Of a stretch of DNA of 64,000 bases, positions 10,701-17,637 are shown one piece after another. Positions within the stretch are counted from its first letter, which is position 1; the number at the start of each line of letters is the position of its first letter. The notes beneath the pieces were generated by a model, which saw only the letters and a program-made list of their open reading frames with translations, made no database searches and was not told where the DNA came from. Location of the stretch: the NCBI GenBank assembly GCA_016860845.1, contig BOKF01000004.1:124001-188000 (forward strand). The letters run 5' to 3'. The position numbers and the translations under genes are program-made. Origin of the DNA: Chloroflexota bacterium. GTDB taxonomy: Bacteria; Chloroflexota; Anaerolineae; 4572-78; J111.

Positions 10701-11445
10701 CAGCGCCAGCGTGACTGTCTTGAATGGCTCAACGGTGAGCCGCGTGGTCAGCCTTTACGACAGCGGCCAGCCTTATGGCATTGCCATTGATGAGACGCGC
10801 AACCTGGCATATGTGGCTACCGTCGGCCCCCATCGCATTGTCGCCTTAGGCCCCATCCGGGGCGTGCCGGATCAGTTCCTGGGCTGGGCGGCCTTCAATC
10901 GCGGCTTTGGCAACCCGCGCCGGCCTGTCCCGCTGCGGGCTATTGCCGTTAATCCCGCTCTTGGCCCGGCCGGCGACGGCGGCCACCTCTGGACGACCAC
11001 CTCAACCGGCGACGGCAGCGAGACCAATCAAGCGCTGTTTATTCCCAAAGGATGGGGCGGTTATTTCCATATCCCCTTGGTGCAGAATGTGGGCGCTAAA
11101 CCCGGCGAGGGCATTGCTATTGACCGGCTGGCCAACCGGATTTATATTGCCAGCGGGGCCGGACTGGGCACAGTGACCGTACTGGGCGACCACACCGCTA
11201 TCTGCAGCGGGGCCGCTCCGGCCAGTGTCACCGAGGATACCGATCAGATCAACCTGGAGCTCCTCACTGCTGCCGATCAAACTGGCCGTGATGTTACCGG
11301 CGATGGCCGGGTAAATATCCTTGATCTGACTTTCGTCGCCATCCATTTCGGCAGTAATGACCCCACCGCCGACCTCAACGCCGATGGCCAGGTGAATATT
11401 CTCGACCTGGTGCTGGTGGCTAGGCTACTTAACCATAGAAATTAA
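7741..11445 (+). CDS. Large exported SBBP-repeat protein with dockerin-like C-terminus
   Basis: 1234 residues. The N-terminus has a signal-like hydrophobic segment ending LPALAQQ, then a TPT-rich linker. Residues about 108-300 (FVENVGQFP onward) match the DUF7948 type that precedes SBBP repeats. Residues about 350-810 hold roughly eight SBBP propeller units with YATYLGG and DFPTTPGAF signatures. A YncE-like propeller follows (about 820-1155, repeated YVANFGSDSVSV-type strands). The end has two calcium-loop dockerin-like repeats (DVTGDGRVNILDL and DLNADGQVNILDL, about 1180-1230). I infer a surface or secreted scaffold/adhesin. An in-frame REP-like insert is noted at 8734-8757. Confidence 0.85.
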   Translation: MPTLFARKTGQILCLAGLVFVCIVIGSDLLPLPALAQQGDASTETAAPPPTLPVEIEEPTATPTLPTTLEATVEPTVTPLPAEIIEPGPSDPLPGIPVEDRSISGPPLLFVENVGQFPAAANGEIIRFQASGQPVSLSLTDSALWFTLLESVQADTQVQSLDERQTSPSLPQRGLTLKVSFVNANPQPRIEPFQRLDPTISYFTGSDPTQWRTGVPVWAGVRYLDLYPGLDLEISSDNGQLVQRLVAKGGDVAAQATTDVSPLAGIRLQVEGAEAAALDGAGGLHLATALGDVTLPLLQAVTADGAPVDLSAATPEVNGLEVVSPFSPAPLPVLNEVEGPPNSLAQAAGPSDLIYSTFIGSNIYFDSSEDIAVDSAGHAYITGRAYTTFPTTPGVFDPTIEGFFNDAFVAKLTPDGSGLVYATFLGGNAYAETGFAIAIDGAGNAAVTGYTVSTDFPTTPGAFDPDLSGNHDGFVAKLNSTGTALLYSSFLGGNGEDYGYDIALDGSGQAYVTGFTRSTDLVTTPGAFAPTFNGGFSDGYAVKVAAGGNALTYATYLGGSADESSSGLAVDSTGSAYITGYTSSPNFPTTPGAWDTSMAVADAFVLKLNPAGSALVYGTFLGGSFAEGGRAVALDSLGSAYITGRTDSPDFPATPDAFDTSHSSANDIFVAKLTPDGGGLLYATYLGGNNEEDGRDIAVDAAGSAYVVGLTSASDFPTTPGAYAPICQGCAPYFEGFVAKLNPNGTGLVYATYLGGTNHDYGYGLAQDGNGYVYVTGETQSPDFPTTPGAFDTTLSGLGSGFVSKLFVGTGTGTPPPTLPAQTCAPTLLDTFTVQNEPRGLALDPTRRRLYVANFGSDSVSVVDTGNDNVLQTIAGIDSANGLAYDATHNLIWVTNYQTNQVTPIQANGDATGFSLLPPLAVGAGPWGVAYDPIHDFIYVANSLGNSVTVINAASRNVVATLSNDFNQPFHLAANPVTGKVYVSNFGSASVTVLNGSTVSRVVSLYDSGQPYGIAIDETRNLAYVATVGPHRIVALGPIRGVPDQFLGWAAFNRGFGNPRRPVPLRAIAVNPALGPAGDGGHLWTTTSTGDGSETNQALFIPKGWGGYFHIPLVQNVGAKPGEGIAIDRLANRIYIASGAGLGTVTVLGDHTAICSGAAPASVTEDTDQINLELLTAADQTGRDVTGDGRVNILDLTFVAIHFGSNDPTADLNADGQVNILDLVLVARLLNHRN
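8734..8757 (+). repeat. REP-like short dispersed repeat inside the SBBP gene
   Basis: The stretch beginning CCTGTCCTGAACGAAGTCGA, translated LPVLNEVEG, resembles a short palindromic repeat that I know from many bacterial genomes (protein trace VLSEVEG). It sits in the linker between DUF7948 and the SBBP repeats and keeps the frame. Only one copy was noticed in the window. Confidence 0.5.
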
Positions 11446-11604
11446 TGCTCGAAGAATCTCTGACTATCTACCTTGAGGGCAACTTCGTCCCGCGTGTCTG
11501 AACTTACCGGCTATCAGGATGTTTTTCCCTTTAATTTAAATTGGTAAACCCCCGGCTATGCCGGGGAGACACCCGAAGTTTGACAGATCCGGGAATATAG
11601 AGGA

Positions 11605-11647
11605 GCCTCCTAGCTATGAACCGCTCAAAGCTCATAGACCAGGAGGC
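11605..11647 (+). promoter_or_regulatory. mRNA hairpin sequestering the tnpA ribosome binding site
   Basis: GCCTCCT (11605-11611) pairs with AGGAGGC (11641-11647), which contains the Shine-Dalgarno for the GTG at 11653. Inside, CTATGA (11614-11619) pairs with TCATAG (11632-11637). A similar RBS-hiding stem is known to repress translation of IS200 transposase, so I infer translational self-silencing. Confidence 0.65.
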
Positions 11648-11652
11648 AGGGA

Positions 11653-12108
11653 GTGATCCCCGCACAAAGTTTAAGTCATACCAAATGGGAATGCAAGTAT
11701 CATATTGTTTGGATCCCGAAGTACCGTCGCAAAATACTGTTTGGCACACTGCGCAAAGAGTTAGGCCAAGTGTTACGAGAACTGGCCCGACAGAAAGAGA
11801 GTGAGGTCATCGAAGGCCATTTGCTGCCCGATCAAGTCCATATGTTGGTCTCAATCCCGCCCAAATATTCGGTGGCCCAAGTGGTTGGCTACATCAAAGG
11901 CAAAAGTGCGATCTGGATTGCTCGGACGTATAGTGGTCGCCAACGGAATTTCACGGGCGAACATTTCTGGGCACGTGGCTACTACGTCTCGACGGTCGGT
12001 CGGGATGAACAAGTGATCCGAGCGTACATCCAACAGCAAGAAGCTGAAGATCAACGACTTGAACAACTGAATATGTTTGACCGAAAAGTGCCGCCTTCAG
12101 GCGGCTAA
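11653..12108 (+). CDS. tnpA: IS200-type Y1 transposase TnpA with altered HUH motif
   Basis: 151 residues, the normal size of IS200 TnpA. Start is GTG at 11653 with AGGAGG 6-7 bases upstream. The order of motifs is typical: YHIVWIPKYR near the N-terminus, the histidine motif region, VVGYIKGKSAIWIAR, FWARGYYVSTVGRDE, then the probable catalytic Tyr125 in AYIQQQE. The family HUH metal-binding motif (normally DHVHM) reads DQVHM here: Gln61 replaces the first His, His63 is retained. That change should weaken or abolish the single-strand nicking activity. Encoded alone, without tnpB, in the IS200-like element. Confidence 0.85.
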   Translation: MIPAQSLSHTKWECKYHIVWIPKYRRKILFGTLRKELGQVLRELARQKESEVIEGHLLPDQVHMLVSIPPKYSVAQVVGYIKGKSAIWIARTYSGRQRNFTGEHFWARGYYVSTVGRDEQVIRAYIQQQEAEDQRLEQLNMFDRKVPPSGG

Positions 12109-12208
12109 AGGTTTGACCAGGGAATGCCGCCTTCAGGCGGCTCATAAAGATTAACCCCAAAACCGCTTTGAGCGGTTCATAATGATAAGCCACCGGCTTT
12201 GCCGGTGG
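12090..12208 (+). repeat. Array of four stem-loops at the IS200-like right end
   Basis: Perfect short hairpins lie at 12090-12105 and 12126-12141 (both GCCGCC-ttca-GGCGGC), 12161-12177 (AACCGCT/AGCGGTT) and 12190-12208 (CCACCGGC/GCCGGTGG), spaced about 29-36 bp. They start inside the tnpA 3' end. They resemble the structured right ends recognised by Y1 transposases and REP-type arrays. Confidence 0.65.
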
Positions 12209-12213
12209 TCAAT

Positions 12214-12638
12214 TTAACTCCGCACTCGCCAATTCTACTTCTAACGTACCTTTCCTGAAAACTGCCGGATACGTTGCCGACTACTGTACCCAAGGTCATA
12301 GGTGCTGCCGAACCTATTATTTTATAAGATCGGGAGAGATGATCTACGCTTAACTTGACTGCTGAAACAGTCCGGCAGATAGCCCTGGTATCCATTGCCT
12401 TTCGCCTCCTCTCACTTTACTTCGTCATCTGGTCATGCTCAAGTTGGAGACCCGCAAACGAGCCGACGTACCGCAGAACTCCGGTGGCACGAACCTGTCG
12501 CTGCTTTACCAGGTGAGCCAAGTCAATTCCCAGGTCGGGTTTGCCTTAATCCAGCCACCGGCGACGTGGGCTTCGGTACCTTCGCCAAGTAAGAAAGGGA
12601 GAATCAAAAGCTCATGCTTGTCGTTCAAATCCGTACAT
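12214..12638. other. Intergenic region upstream of nirK
   Basis: No supported gene; the short ORFs here have no recognisable features or good start sites. Beyond it lies the Crp-like operator at 12639. Confidence 0.4.
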
Positions 12639-12655
12639 TGAGACAAAAGTCACAT
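12639..12655 (+). promoter_or_regulatory. Crp/Fnr-type operator upstream of nirK
   Basis: TGAGACAAAAGTCACAT contains TGAGAC-N4-GTCACA, an almost perfect palindrome (one mismatch) of the Crp/Fnr type. The identical 17-mer occurs at 18466 beside the Crp/Fnr gene, and both are followed by related sequence (CAAAC-N2-CCAT) and an AT-rich TTAA about 20-23 bp downstream that could be a -10 region. It lies 208 bp before the nirK start. Confidence 0.7.
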
Positions 12656-12862
12656 ATTCAGGCAAACTGCCATGTTAACATCGTTCTATAAGCTCGCGGG
12701 TGTGATTAAGACTGAATATTTTACACCAAAGCAGCGCCTAGAGCCAGTCATTAAGGAATAGAACTTAGTGATCTGCAAAACTGAGTACATAATCCCTAGA
12801 TTTGTTCGCTTTGAGTTCTCATCTAATGGAATTCAGAGCCATAGAATATTTTAGGAGGAAAA

Positions 12863-13969
12863 ATGAATACCATGACCCCTCAACGCGTCAGTATAGTGGC
12901 AGTGGTCATTGCTATAGTAGCTATTGTGCTGGCTATATGGGGCTTCATTCAGACTTTCTTATTAAACACAGACATAACTGAGCTAAAATCATCAGCAGAT
13001 GCTGCTGCGCTGGTTATAGAACGCATCGGGGCAGTAGAAATTGAACCGGTGCGGCCATTAGATGCGCCAAACGTAGCGCGAGACCCGGCTGACGTACCTC
13101 CGCCAATTACGCGAACCGAACCCATGCTAGTCGAAATCACGTTGACTACTAAAGAGTTGACAGCCGAACTTGCTGATGGAACAACCTATACTTTCTGGAC
13201 GTTTGATGGAACAGTTCCCGGTCCCATGGTGCGGGTGATGGAGGGTGATACCGTGCAGGTGACCCTGGTTAACCCGCCGGAAAGCAAGATGCCGCACAAC
13301 ATTGACCTACATGCCGTTAATGGTCCAGGTGGCGGCTCGACCATCACCAATGTTGCGCCGGGTGAAACCAAAACATTTACTTTTAAGGCCCTCAACCCCG
13401 GAGCATATATTTATCACTGCGCTTTTGCACCGCCGTGGCATCATATAGCGCAGGGGATGTACGGCGGCATCTTGGTCGAGCCAAGAGGTGGCCTCCCGCC
13501 GGTTGATCGAGAATTCTACGTCTTACAGGGAGAGTGGTATACCACCGGTGCCTTTGGATCGAAGGGCCATCAGGAATTCAGTGAGGCCAAAGCCCTGGCC
13601 GAGCAGCCCGAGTACTTTACCTTCAATGGGCATACTGCCGCTCTAACCGAGCTCTACCCTTTAAAGGCTAATGTTGGTGAGACTGTTCGGCTCTACTTTG
13701 GCACAGGTGGGCCAAACGTCGGCTCTAACTTCCACGTTATCGGGGAGATTTTTGACAAGGTCTTTACCGGTGCGCCTGAGACCTTCGTAGCAAATGAGGA
13801 GACCTGGTATGTTCCTCCAGGATCAATGTCAGCCTTTGAACTTTCCTTGAATGTGCCGGGAACTTATCTATTGGTGGATCATGCCCTTCACCGGGTCAGT
13901 AAAGGCGCCCTTGGAATCCTGGAAGTAGATGGAGGTGACGATGAAAGTATTTTCTCCTCGATCCCATAA
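12863..13969 (+). CDS. nirK: Copper-containing nitrite reductase, membrane-anchored
   Basis: 368 residues; reduces nitrite to nitric oxide outside the membrane. An N-terminal hydrophobic anchor (about residues 9-33) precedes two cupredoxin domains. All expected copper ligands are visible: His145, Cys186, His193/194 and Met199 for type 1 copper; His150, His185 and His340 for type 2. The catalytic pair is Asp148 (in HNIDLH) and His291. Spacing matches the well-studied NirK enzymes with an offset of about 50 residues at the front. AGGAGG lies 5 bases before the ATG. It stands alone between mobile elements, preceded by a Crp-like operator. A qNOR downstream at 22.8 kb would consume its product. 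Confidence 0.93.
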   Translation: MNTMTPQRVSIVAVVIAIVAIVLAIWGFIQTFLLNTDITELKSSADAAALVIERIGAVEIEPVRPLDAPNVARDPADVPPPITRTEPMLVEITLTTKELTAELADGTTYTFWTFDGTVPGPMVRVMEGDTVQVTLVNPPESKMPHNIDLHAVNGPGGGSTITNVAPGETKTFTFKALNPGAYIYHCAFAPPWHHIAQGMYGGILVEPRGGLPPVDREFYVLQGEWYTTGAFGSKGHQEFSEAKALAEQPEYFTFNGHTAALTELYPLKANVGETVRLYFGTGGPNVGSNFHVIGEIFDKVFTGAPETFVANEETWYVPPGSMSAFELSLNVPGTYLLVDHALHRVSKGALGILEVDGGDDESIFSSIP

Positions 13970-14140
13970 ACTTGTTATGGATCATTCTTTACCGAATTTC
14001 ATAGGGGCATAGCTATACCTTCATCCCCATTATGATCTGGGACAAGTGAGTAACTTTGTATAGAAGATTCTTGAGGAGATCAAATCCTGATGGATAATCC
14101 CGCTGGAGAGTTATCAATATCACCCAAACCAGGTTTGAAA
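13970..14140. other. Intergenic region after nirK
   Basis: A 22-codon ORF (ATG 14090, RBS-like GAGGAG) has no recognisable features and is not called. Nothing else is seen before the structured region of the TnpB-related element. Confidence 0.3.
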
Positions 14141-14149
14141 AACCGCCTC

Positions 14150-14392
14150 AAATGGTAGCAGACGGCACGTCCCGGATCGCACGTTCTCGCGCACGGACCT
14201 GGAGACCGGGGCGAATTAGGGAAGCGGTATCTCACCGCTTAGTCATTCCGGGGGGAATAATCCGAGGGTTACTCCAACATCGGCCTAAAGCCGAAGTCGG
14301 CCCGTTCAGCCTGTTTGGCTCCCTACCTGCTGTAACACGGGGCTATCCTTCTCTCGGAACTCCCCGCGCCCAGCCAAGCTTCAAAACTATTT
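14150..14392 (-). ncRNA. Candidate structured RNA (omega/reRNA-like) next to tnpB-related gene
   Basis: About 240 bp without coding potential directly downstream of the TnpB-related gene on the minus strand, the place where TnpB guide RNAs are encoded. It is GC-rich and holds short perfect stems, for example AAGCGGT/ACCGCTT (around 14223-14241) and ATTCC/GGAAT (around 14245-14258). Position and structure fit; there is no direct evidence of transcription or a defined guide boundary. Confidence 0.4.
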
Positions 14393-15850
14393 TTAAGTGA
14401 TAAGGCCACTCGCCTTATCCCAAATTGACCATAACGACCAGGAAGACATGTTTTTCCAATCGGTCAATTTCTCTGCCCAGCGTAAATACTTGGCTCGAAT
14501 TTTATCTTTAGTCGGTTTCAATTGCGCTTCAGCACGCAGACGTTCCTGCAACTCTGGCAGACGAGCCACAATATTTTTAGGCAACCGTTCATCCCGGCCT
14601 TGCCCCCGCCGGGCGATCACATAAGCTGCGGCTTCGTGAGTGCTCATCCGATGCAGCAGGGCATATTTGTGCCGCCCGATCACAGAGGTGTAGGCCGGAT
14701 TGATCCGGACCACCTGCATGCCCCGACGTAAGGCCATTCGCATGACCAATTTGACCATCGTGCTGCGGAATTTGGAGGTTGCTCGGTTCGAGCGGTGCTG
14801 GGTATCGTGGTCCTGGGCAAACTTGAGGTTCTCGACCACCAGGCAGGTAGCTCCCTGTTTCTCCAGCCACCTCAAGGCTTGCTTCAGCGCCCGACCCATC
14901 ACGGCTGCAGCTTCATTCGACCGCATATCCCTCAAGTTAGGCAGCCAAATGGTTCGGCGGGCCAGGAGATTGCCTTGCGGGCTGGCTACCCCCAGGGTCA
15001 GCCGGTCGGTGTTACAATCCAACCCGCCCACGATGGTCGGGGCAGGCGCGCGCCCAACCAGTTTACCCGTCACTTTTTCCCGGATGGTGATATGAGCTTG
15101 CCACTCGCGACCGACCCGAATAATACGCACGGCGAAGGCTTCCGTTAGCCCGGCCCGCAGCAAGTCGCGCTTTTTCTCCGGTAACCACAAATCAGCCGTA
15201 AAGTAGGTCAACTTACCCTCAATCATTGGTAGGGTCGCGATTTTGATGCTAAAGCCGTCTCCCTTGGGGGTAATCTTGACATGGGGATTCCCACCTTTGC
15301 CCTTCTCGCCCCGGTTCCAGAACTGACGCTGACGCATGAAACGCCAGGCCCGATGTGATAACTGTTCCTTACGCCGGGCGTGAAAACGTGCAGCGCTGCC
15401 GAAAATGACCGAAGGCATGGTTCCGGCATCCAGATGTCCTTGCCATTTATCCCGTTTGGCGCGGAGTTTTGTCAGGCGATTTTCCAGACCGGTCACAGCC
15501 GCTTCCAAGGTAACCCGTTTGGGTTTGCGCCGCCCGTTCAGATAATCCTTCAGGCGTTTTTCCACTTTACTGATCTTAACCTTTGTATCAGCCAAGTAAG
15601 TCGGTATCAGTTCTTGCATCGCCGCACGATTGGCTTCGGCTTCCAGAATAGCATCCCGGGCAAAACGAACATCCATCCAAAATCGGTCACACAAACCCGG
15701 TTCTATATCGTCCCGTTTTAGCCCCTGATTGAGCTTTCCATGAGCCGTGCGCAGTCCTGCCTGAAAGTAACGACCGGTCCGAAAAAAGGCTTTATCCGCT
15801 TCCGGCGGCAGATTACAAATTGTTCCTCGAAGCGTGGTTTCTAAGATCAT
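14393..15850 (-). CDS. TnpB-related protein (IS200/IS605 accessory type)
   Basis: 485 residues from ATG 15850 (a TTG at 15889 is the alternative). It has a RuvC-like core: GGLDCNTDRL with the first Asp and CLVVENLKF with the Glu, then the NPAYTSVIGRHKY motif of the TnpB-related accessory group. The third acidic site, DRDxNAA in TnpB, reads MSTHEAAAYVIARR, so the canonical Asp is missing. No CxxC zinc finger is present. This looks like a feature of the subfamily rather than a fresh mutation, and catalytic activity is uncertain. No tnpA lies next to it; a divergent HTH gene and a perfect palindrome share its upstream region. Function could be a domesticated RNA-guided protein or a transposon passenger. 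Confidence 0.75.
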   Translation of the reverse strand: MILETTLRGTICNLPPEADKAFFRTGRYFQAGLRTAHGKLNQGLKRDDIEPGLCDRFWMDVRFARDAILEAEANRAAMQELIPTYLADTKVKISKVEKRLKDYLNGRRKPKRVTLEAAVTGLENRLTKLRAKRDKWQGHLDAGTMPSVIFGSAARFHARRKEQLSHRAWRFMRQRQFWNRGEKGKGGNPHVKITPKGDGFSIKIATLPMIEGKLTYFTADLWLPEKKRDLLRAGLTEAFAVRIIRVGREWQAHITIREKVTGKLVGRAPAPTIVGGLDCNTDRLTLGVASPQGNLLARRTIWLPNLRDMRSNEAAAVMGRALKQALRWLEKQGATCLVVENLKFAQDHDTQHRSNRATSKFRSTMVKLVMRMALRRGMQVVRINPAYTSVIGRHKYALLHRMSTHEAAAYVIARRGQGRDERLPKNIVARLPELQERLRAEAQLKPTKDKIRAKYLRWAEKLTDWKNMSSWSLWSIWDKASGLIT

Positions 15851-15916
15851 TTCTATTCTACCTATAAAGCTTCTGTTCTTTATAGACAATCAGTATAGGC
15901 CTGTTTATCTGTTCTG

Positions 15917-15953
15917 TCAAGACAATTGCCCATTATCATAGCAATTGTCTTGA
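15917..15953. promoter_or_regulatory. Perfect 13-bp inverted repeat between tnpB-related and HTH genes
   Basis: TCAAGACAATTGC (15917-15929) and GCAATTGTCTTGA (15941-15953) are perfect inverted arms around an 11-bp spacer. It lies between the two divergent starts, a good position for an operator bound by the adjacent HTH protein. As a 37-bp hairpin it could also be the element end. Confidence 0.65.
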
Positions 15954-16015
15954 CCGACACGAATAAGAGTCGTATACTTTCTACAAATTCTTACCATAGA
16001 AAGAGCAGCCCACAA

Positions 16016-16255
16016 ATGATAAACCCCCGCGGAACAATTAGCCAAGCCCTGGCCAATCTCAAAGCTAAGGAGGGGGTCAGTTTAAGCATCCGTGCTCTGG
16101 CCGAACAATTAGACCTAAGCAAAGACTTGCTATATCGACTCGATAATGGTCAAGTCCAACGGGTTGATCTACTCGATATCGACCGGATTTGTCTGGCTTT
16201 GAAGATTACCCCTAATGACCTGCTGGGCTTTAAATCGGATAGTGCTTCAAATTGA
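16016..16255 (+). CDS. Small Cro/C1-type (XRE) HTH regulator
   Basis: 79 residues from the ATG at 16016 (MINPRGTISQAL). An in-frame upstream extension to 15926 is open but would run through the palindrome, so I rejected it. The body is a single HTH of the HTH_26 kind: SIRALAEQLDLSKDLLYRLDNG followed by VDLLDIDRICLALKITPNDLLGF, typical of small phage- or toxin-antitoxin-type repressors. It is divergent from the TnpB-related gene with a perfect palindrome between them, so I infer autoregulation and control of that gene. No toxin gene is seen downstream; an IS5-family element follows 70 bp later. Confidence 0.75.
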   Translation: MINPRGTISQALANLKAKEGVSLSIRALAEQLDLSKDLLYRLDNGQVQRVDLLDIDRICLALKITPNDLLGFKSDSASN

Positions 16256-16325
16256 CAGCATATGCTACCGTTTGATGCTATTTTGGGGAACTGTTAGAAC
16301 CACCCGGTATGATGAATTGCCTTTA

Positions 16326-17263
16326 GTCTCTATCCGTAAAATAGGAAAGATGTAAAAAAGACGCATCTCGCTAAAATGGGTTTAGCCAAAACAACCATTG
16401 AAAGCGAGAATACGTCTTGAGTAAAAAGCATAACACAAAACCGGCGAATGTAAACTATTTCAAGTTGCCACACCAGCTGTGGCGGAAAATCAAAAAACTC
16501 TTTCCCAAACCGCCCAAACACCGAGGGCCAGGCCGCCCGCCAGCGGATAACCAGGCTATCCTGACTGGCATCTGGTATGTCTTGTGGACGGGCTGTCAGT
16601 GGAAGGCTATTCACAAGGATTGGTTTGGTGTCTGTAGTAGTGTCTTGCACGACCGCTTTCAGACCTGGCAAAAACAAGGTCTATTTGAACAAATTCTACG
16701 AATTATGGTCCGTTTTTATGCTCGTCAACGCCGCATCCAGTGGCGCTGGCAAGCAATTGATAGTCGCCATTATGCTGCCCCGCTTGGCGGTCAGAAAACC
16801 GGCAAAAAGCCAACCGATCGAGCTAAGTCGGGCAGCAGAATTCACATTTTGGTGGACCAACGCGGTGCGCCCTTGTCTGTCGTCGTCACCGGCGCGAACC
16901 AACACGATAAATGGTCCGTTCAGGAACTCATATTGGGTATTATTGTTGATCGGCCTACTTCTACCCAGCACTTGTGTGCTGATAAAGGCTATGATTTTGA
17001 TGACGTTCATCGAGTGGTGTTTGAAGCAGGCTATATCGCTCATAACAAGCACCGTCGCCGGCGGGGCGAACCAGAATTATGTCCCATTCCTGGTGAGGTC
17101 CAGTACCCAGCCCGGCGTTGGGTCGTCGAACGCACGTTCAATTGGTTGATCAAACGTCGTAGTCTACGCACTCGCTGGTGTAAAAAGGCCGACAACTGGT
17201 TGGCTCTGATCCAATTCGCTTGTGCTCATATCGTTTTTGATATGCCATTTTACGGATAGACAC
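16326..17263 (+). mobile_element. IS5-family insertion sequence with TTA target duplication
   Basis: 938 bp. The left end GTCTCTATCCGTAAAAT and right end ATTTTACGGATAGACAC are inverted repeats (16 of 17 match). TTA flanks both ends (16323-16325 and 17264-17266), consistent with a 3-bp duplication as in IS1031/ISL2-like IS5 groups. A single transposase ORF fills the element. It sits between the HTH gene and the cupin gene and seems to have landed just upstream of the cupin start. Confidence 0.85.
16417..17259 (+). CDS. IS5-family DDE transposase
   Basis: 280 residues, start TTG at 16417 (no good ATG upstream). An N-terminal HTH-like region contains the GPGRPPADNQAILTGIWYVL motif typical of IS5-family transposases. 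The DDE residues are in QAIDSRHY, LCADKGYD and RRWVVERTFNWL (the DDE signature of IS4/IS5-type enzymes with the Y-(2)-R-(3)-E pattern as VVERTFNWLIKRR). The frame is intact and the terminal repeats are well preserved, so the copy is probably recent and potentially active. The stop lies 4 bp before the right end. Confidence 0.9.
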   Translation: MSKKHNTKPANVNYFKLPHQLWRKIKKLFPKPPKHRGPGRPPADNQAILTGIWYVLWTGCQWKAIHKDWFGVCSSVLHDRFQTWQKQGLFEQILRIMVRFYARQRRIQWRWQAIDSRHYAAPLGGQKTGKKPTDRAKSGSRIHILVDQRGAPLSVVVTGANQHDKWSVQELILGIIVDRPTSTQHLCADKGYDFDDVHRVVFEAGYIAHNKHRRRRGEPELCPIPGEVQYPARRWVVERTFNWLIKRRSLRTRWCKKADNWLALIQFACAHIVFDMPFYG

Positions 17264-17290
17264 TTAATCAATGTTCCCCTCCTTGGGCCT

Positions 17291-17313
17291 GCTCACATCA
17301 CTGTGATGTGAGC
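17291..17313. promoter_or_regulatory. Perfect 10-bp inverted repeat at the cupin start
   Basis: GCTCACATCA-ctg-TGATGTGAGC spans the GTG start of the cupin gene. It could be a Crp-type site (TGTGA-like halves) or an RNA hairpin blocking initiation. Confidence 0.5.
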
Positions 17314-17637
17314 AGCTCCATTTCCCTCTTTCAAGAAGAGGAGTTTTCCGGCTGTCTCCTCGGCTTTCTACCGGGCCAAATCCTGCCCCACCATAGTCAC
17401 GAGCACGAACACGAAGTATTTGACGTCCTGGCCGGGTCCGGTACAGTTTGGCTGGATGGAGAACCGGTCGGGGCTGGGCCGGACACAAGCATCTTTGTGC
17501 CGGCAGGTGTGGAACACGGCTTTGAGAACGACAGCAGCGAGCGTTGGTTGATCAGGGCTACCATCCACCAACGGACCTATGCCCGGCAGGCGGTCAAACG
17601 AGCTGTTCTCAAACGGCTGGGCCGGGTGTTTCGCTAA
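17308..17637 (+). CDS. Cupin-domain protein
   Basis: 109 residues with a cupin fold: motif 1 in HHSHEHEHEVFDVLAGSG (several metal-binding His plus Glu) and motif 2 in FVPAGVEHGFEN. Role unknown; such single-domain cupins bind a metal and a small ligand. The called start is GTG at 17308 without a visible ribosome binding site, embedded in a perfect inverted repeat 45 bp after the IS5-family insertion. The reading frame is open back into the IS, so the original start may have been lost. It converges on and overlaps the 3' end of the Crp/Fnr gene by 4 bp. Confidence 0.7.
   Translation: MSSSISLFQEEEFSGCLLGFLPGQILPHHSHEHEHEVFDVLAGSGTVWLDGEPVGAGPDTSIFVPAGVEHGFENDSSERWLIRATIHQRTYARQAVKRAVLKRLGRVFR

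Larger units (their letters stand above)
11549..12213 (+). mobile_element. IS200-like element with hairpin ends
   Basis: A single-gene insertion with no terminal inverted repeats, as expected for the IS200/IS605 family. The left end has a perfect hairpin (CCCCGGC 11550-11556 with GCCGGGG 11560-11566). The right end has a run of four stem-loops, the last being CCACCGGC 12190-12197 with GCCGGTGG 12201-12208. The exact cleavage sites cannot be fixed without a second copy or empty site, so the boundaries are approximate. It lies downstream of the SBBP gene and interrupts no recognised ORF. Confidence 0.7.

Noticed and set aside
12090..12208. Short repeats at the IS200-like end considered as a CRISPR array
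   Set aside because: The units are palindromic stem-loops of differing sequence with no equal spacers and no cas genes.
12177..12641. Short ORFs on both strands upstream of nirK
   Set aside because: No start signals, no family features and low-complexity residues; treated as intergenic.
14090..14158. 22-codon ORF with GAGGAG upstream after nirK
   Set aside because: Too short, no features and no conservation evidence; left uncalled.
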